The translations under genes were made by a program, and so were the position numbers. A DNA stretch of 64,000 nucleotides from Fibrobacter sp. UBA7003 (lineage in GTDB: Bacteria > Fibrobacterota > Fibrobacteria > Fibrobacterales > Fibrobacteraceae), in contig DJXN01000010.1 in assembly GCA_002449765.1 (NCBI GenBank), positions 230,446-294,445 on the forward strand, written 5' to 3'. The stretch's first letter is position 1. Each line of letters begins with the position of its first letter. Below the pieces are notes generated by a model, which saw only the letters and a program-made list of their open reading frames with translations, was not told where the DNA came from and made no database searches. Positions 62,101-64,000 of the stretch are shown piece after piece.

Positions 62101-62973
62101 GTCAAGAGCTACCTCACCGCAATCCACCTCACGGAAGAAGGCTTCTCGCAACTGCCGACCATCCAGCAGTTCAACCACATGATTCTCTACGTGCCCAAGC
62201 AGGACCGCATAAGCGAGATGTGGATCGACGCGACCGACAAGACAGGCAACGACCGCCCCGTCCCGCTCGACATGGAAGGGAAAGTCGCCCTCATCATCGA
62301 CGGCGAGAACAGCCGCGTGACGCAGACGCCGATACTCGAAGACAACCAGGAACACAAGATTGCGATTGACCACAGGCTCTTTATCGGGAACGACGGCACC
62401 TGCGAGTTCCGCGATTCCGTGACGCTGGAAGGCAAGTTCGCAAGCGCCATCCGCAACAAGTTCTACGGGCGCGAAGTCAAGGAGCAGGAAAAGCTCATGG
62501 AAGACTTCATGGCGCAGGGCGTACCCGACGTGAACATCTCGAAGGTCGAAATCAAGAACCTCGACGAGTTCAACAAGCCTCTCGTTCTCGTTACCACCTA
62601 CGGGTCCAAGGCGTACTTCGGGCAGGGCGGCGAAATGAAGGGGCGGTTCCCCAACGTTTGGGAGCGCAGCCTGTTCAAGATGCCCAAGGTCGCAAAGCGC
62701 CACCACCCCATCCGCATGCCGCACGAGACGCAGTTCCAGTACAGCCTCACCGTAAAGGCTGCCGACGGCAAGAGCGTGAACGTGGTCGGCCCGAAGGCAC
62801 TCGCCCGCGACGCTGACTACGTGAGCTTCGAGAAGGGAGTAAACGCCGGGGCGCAATCTTCCATCAAGTGGACGACGTTCGCGCTGTACGCCGACCCGAG
62901 CGAATACAACAAGATTCGCGAGGAATGGGACTACCTGCTGAGCGAAACGAGCCCTATGATTACGATAAGGTAA
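59116..62973 (+). CDS. Large lipoprotein with TPR, DUF3857-like and transglutaminase-like domains
   Basis: 1,285 residues. The signal peptide ends ALFLFASLVSC, with lipidated Cys38 by this start. Residues about 90-400 are two related beta-rich domains (FSFKFPGGDWTVIGGEDGAP). About 415-680 are TPR-like helices (VALSYFERANKMDPEEPLYL, AEKALTKALSLKADNEDAKS). About 710-900 resembles DUF3857 (FTFDFLPGYDRIFLNALEVY). The transglutaminase core has Cys980 (RRGDCKDMALLL), His1021 (FNHMILYV) and Asp1038 (MWIDATDK), a complete catalytic triad. A final beta domain follows. It probably acts on periplasmic peptides or as an assembly scaffold. Two hairpins follow the stop. Confidence 0.86.
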   Translation: MMIPTSKRFTRVAGLRGRPAQQSAGLFALFLFASLVSCAGNGDPLTNPEPKADESGAPATAAQSYYDYDNSSAASAGSGTNVSAVRNPDGTIGNAGFSFKFPGGDWTVIGGEDGAPYEFYNANSGRRAVLREVALDEGEPMNLMDRARMEMQSLESSGKKATLSELNPEEAFGTTGAFFDIAGKRYETPYEAVGMVTGNGRSVYTLTLTATDNVPGKDMLKEEWREFFKGFTLNEIAEEQGPELSPERIQSHTSAALGYTWSTKDTLWHFWNGIAKQNNDPDLVLTDKSEEVSLFVYGAILPPDVIGQQDMFKVLLTRLGVDPNNRTLDARRVKVGDRYAQEFTLTHMVGKFDFSYKGRFFYENGRGILIAAWTQGATQKKYAKAIDNAIEGLSVGAKPAQATDAESTRKQNKFNAAVMNQVGILRLVEDQPLVALSYFERANKMDPEEPLYLVNCGFIYQMKELYGPGIAYFTSQMPLVRKNGKLLSILGEMYEVLFDYSHARECAEAALQFTPNNPEYVINLSDALWGLGQRHQSLVVVQRLYDTQPSSRLGVYLAKTYMGLDQYAEAVEILYGVRGRFGMSKDLGETLMDALMFLGRYEEARAISEETLQKEKNDYKLWTMHGKILFYSHNYRDAEKALTKALSLKADNEDAKSFLSATKAFLGKADNRTLQKPITPVEERTANIKSLLSAKAKQEAVEGDFPAVVHYRKECLKAEKNQPWSRSEEMLMEILDVRGAAIYREFTFDFLPGYDRIFLNALEVYDSNWNLKQKASLNGAYITYATEIGGKNESQMAHFPLSELAPGDFIYLQFSRTAIEAKGMIPYTDFVSSKDVPVGQSIFRVYADTNAFTTEEYGPLERENIKGGREWKIESPVVMRKELYMPVYRDFGAGLMLTGKQQWKEVGEDYQNLIKHQFKQAVSVREKAFEVKGNKIGNEAVKAIANFVRHDIRYRDIRFGGHSLIPQTAEVTLKERRGDCKDMALLLKEMLATIGVKSYLTAIHLTEEGFSQLPTIQQFNHMILYVPKQDRISEMWIDATDKTGNDRPVPLDMEGKVALIIDGENSRVTQTPILEDNQEHKIAIDHRLFIGNDGTCEFRDSVTLEGKFASAIRNKFYGREVKEQEKLMEDFMAQGVPDVNISKVEIKNLDEFNKPLVLVTTYGSKAYFGQGGEMKGRFPNVWERSLFKMPKVAKRHHPIRMPHETQFQYSLTVKAADGKSVNVVGPKALARDADYVSFEKGVNAGAQSSIKWTTFALYADPSEYNKIREEWDYLLSETSPMITIR

Positions 62974-62974
62974 T

Positions 62975-63017
62975 CACGGCATACAAGTATGCCGTGGAGC
63001 TTGCTTGCGCAAGCAAG
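62975..63017 (+). terminator. Double hairpin after the transglutaminase lipoprotein gene
   Basis: CACGGCATAC-AA-GTATGCCGTG (62975-62996) and the palindrome CTTGCTTGCGCAAGCAAG (63000-63017) lie back to back right after the stop. Neither has a T-run; they may be a repeat remnant or block 3' decay. Confidence 0.45.
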
Positions 63018-63054
63018 GATGCAAAAGCGAGCCGCTACATAAAACGCAAATTAG

Positions 63055-63080
63055 AAAAGGCCCCGGACGGGGCCTTTTAG
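63055..63080. terminator. Bidirectional terminator between convergent genes
   Basis: AAAAGGCCCC (63055-63064), GGAC, GGGGCCTTTT (63069-63078): a perfect 10-pair stem with A-run and T-run on either side, serving both the lipoprotein gene and the zinc-finger gene. Confidence 0.9.
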
Positions 63081-63095
63081 TTTTAAGCGCTGGAG

Positions 63096-64000
63096 CTAGT
63101 TTTCGTCGAAGTCGGCGAGATCTTCTTCGGCTTCCTTGAGGTCGGCCGCATCCGGGCCTTCGCCAAAGTCCTCGTCATCCGCCTCGTCGAGCGAGTCGCC
63201 GCCCATCGAGCCGAGCGTGTATTCGACCTTGCGGGCTTCCTTGGACTGTCCGAGCTTGAGGATGGCGGCACATTCTTCGCAGTAGCCGAGGTCCTTGTCG
63301 ACCCAGAATTCCGGAGAGACGAGATTCTTGTTGCAGCGGGTGCAAATCTGCGTCGCGACTTCACGGGTAAACGCGAGGTTCTGCTCTTCCAGTTCCTTGA
63401 GAATACGTTCGGTCAATTCTTCCTGCGTCTCTTCGGCAAGAGAAATCTTGTGGCGGATGGCCATCGTCGGCTTCTTCTCGAGCTGCTTCAGTTCGGAAGA
63501 CACCTTCTTCTGGTTGACCCTCTCGGCATCCTCGTTGATTTCGGTGAACATGATGGTCTTCGAGAGCTTCTTGCCACCCTCGAGCAACAGGGCGAAGGGA
63601 ACGAGCTTCTTCTTGTCGTTCACCGGAGCGGGCTTGGCCGGTTCCTTGGCGGGTTCATTGACAACTTCCTTGACGGCAACGTCCTTTTCCTCGGATTCCA
63701 CCTTCGCCGGTTTCTTGACAGGAGCCGGTTTCTCTACCGGAGCAGGCTTCTTCTCAGGAGCGGGCTTTTTTGCAGGAGCGGGTTTGGCCGGGGCCACAGG
63801 CTTCTTTGCAGGAGCCGGCTTTGCAGCGGGCTTGGCCGGCTTCTTTGCGGGAGCGACTTTTACCGGAGCAGCCTTCTTCGCAGGAACGGCTGGCTTTTTC
63901 GCCGGGGCGGCCTTTGCAGGAGCGGCCTTCTTCGCAGGGGCGGGCTTCTTCGCGGGAGCAACCTTCTTGGCCGGAGCGGGCTTCTTTGCAGGAGCGGCCT
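63096..64000 (-). CDS. C4 zinc-finger (DksA/TraR-like) protein with a Lys/Ala/Pro-rich N-terminal tail (5' end outside window)
   Basis: At least 301 residues; the start is beyond 64000. The N-terminal part repeats AAPAKKPAPAKK-like units for more than 100 residues, like histone H1-type tails in bacteria. The C-terminal part has two helices (VSSELKQLEKKPTMAIRHKI, ETQEELTERILKELEEQ) and a four-Cys finger ICTRCNKN ... YCEECAAI, as in DksA/TraR. It then ends in an acidic tail (DEADDEDFGEGPDAADLKEA). DksA-type proteins bind RNA polymerase. The basic tail would add DNA binding or phase-like clustering (inference). Confidence 0.75.
   Translation of the reverse strand, partial: AAPAKKPAPAKKVAPAKKPAPAKKAAPAKAAPAKKPAVPAKKAAPVKVAPAKKPAKPAAKPAPAKKPVAPAKPAPAKKPAPEKKPAPVEKPAPVKKPAKVESEEKDVAVKEVVNEPAKEPAKPAPVNDKKKLVPFALLLEGGKKLSKTIMFTEINEDAERVNQKKVSSELKQLEKKPTMAIRHKISLAEETQEELTERILKELEEQNLAFTREVATQICTRCNKNLVSPEFWVDKDLGYCEECAAILKLGQSKEARKVEYTLGSMGGDSLDEADDEDFGEGPDAADLKEAEEDLADFDEN

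Overview
The window looks like a chromosome segment of a Fibrobacter-type bacterium (phylum Fibrobacterota). The main signs are several secreted proteins or lipoproteins with the Fibrobacter succinogenes major paralogous (FISUCC) domain behind long Ser-rich linkers, multiple AAA/DUF4143 ATPases, short palindromic dispersed repeats, and ordinary Gram-negative envelope genes. No rRNA, tRNA or CRISPR array was seen.

Layout. 0-4 kb: glycyl-tRNA synthetase (partial) divergent from dnaA, with DnaA boxes between them, then a CapA-like secreted phosphoesterase. 4-5.2 kb: meso-DAP dehydrogenase. 5.4-7.9 kb: a FISUCC lipoprotein and a truncated LEPR-type adhesin; this pair is an inverted partial copy of the locus at 48-50.4 kb. 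8-10.4 kb: a DUF4160/DUF2442 pair, an AAA/DUF4143 ATPase, and dUTPase. 10.6-12.3 kb: a sigma-54-driven P-II/ammonium transporter operon. 12.4-21.9 kb: tryptophan genes in two units, trpE-trpGD-trpCF and trpB-trpA. Each unit has a leader peptide with tandem Trp codons and a complete attenuator. Two secreted-protein genes on the other strand lie between the units. 22-23 kb: gapA. 23.2-56.3 kb: a large secretion/adhesin locus. 56.3-59 kb: a MNT/HEPN pair with a damaged HEPN gene, an ATPase-gene remnant and a second AAA/DUF4143 ATPase. 59-63 kb: a large lipoprotein with TPR and transglutaminase domains. 63-64 kb: a C4 zinc-finger protein with a Lys/Ala/Pro-rich tail (partial).

The most interesting system is the secretion locus. 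On the minus strand a Ser-rich FISUCC lipoprotein is followed by a ~7,228-residue repeat/RTX-like adhesin with an N-terminal LEPR motif, a PqqD-M50-HlyD-like membrane protein and a short SecA-like ATPase, the last three packed with almost no gaps. On the plus strand, divergently, lie a Ser-tailed lipoprotein, a HlyD-like adaptor, a TolC-like channel and a GAF-TM-HlyD protein, overlapping or abutting. No ABC transporter is present, so a SecA-like motor may replace the usual type I ATPase (inference).

Regulatory signals are unusually readable. There are two trp attenuators plus a decayed third copy, several promoters whose -10 box sits only 6-7 bases from the ATG (predicted leaderless mRNAs), a consensus sigma-54 promoter, and ~32-base direct-repeat arrays before AAA/DUF4143 genes.
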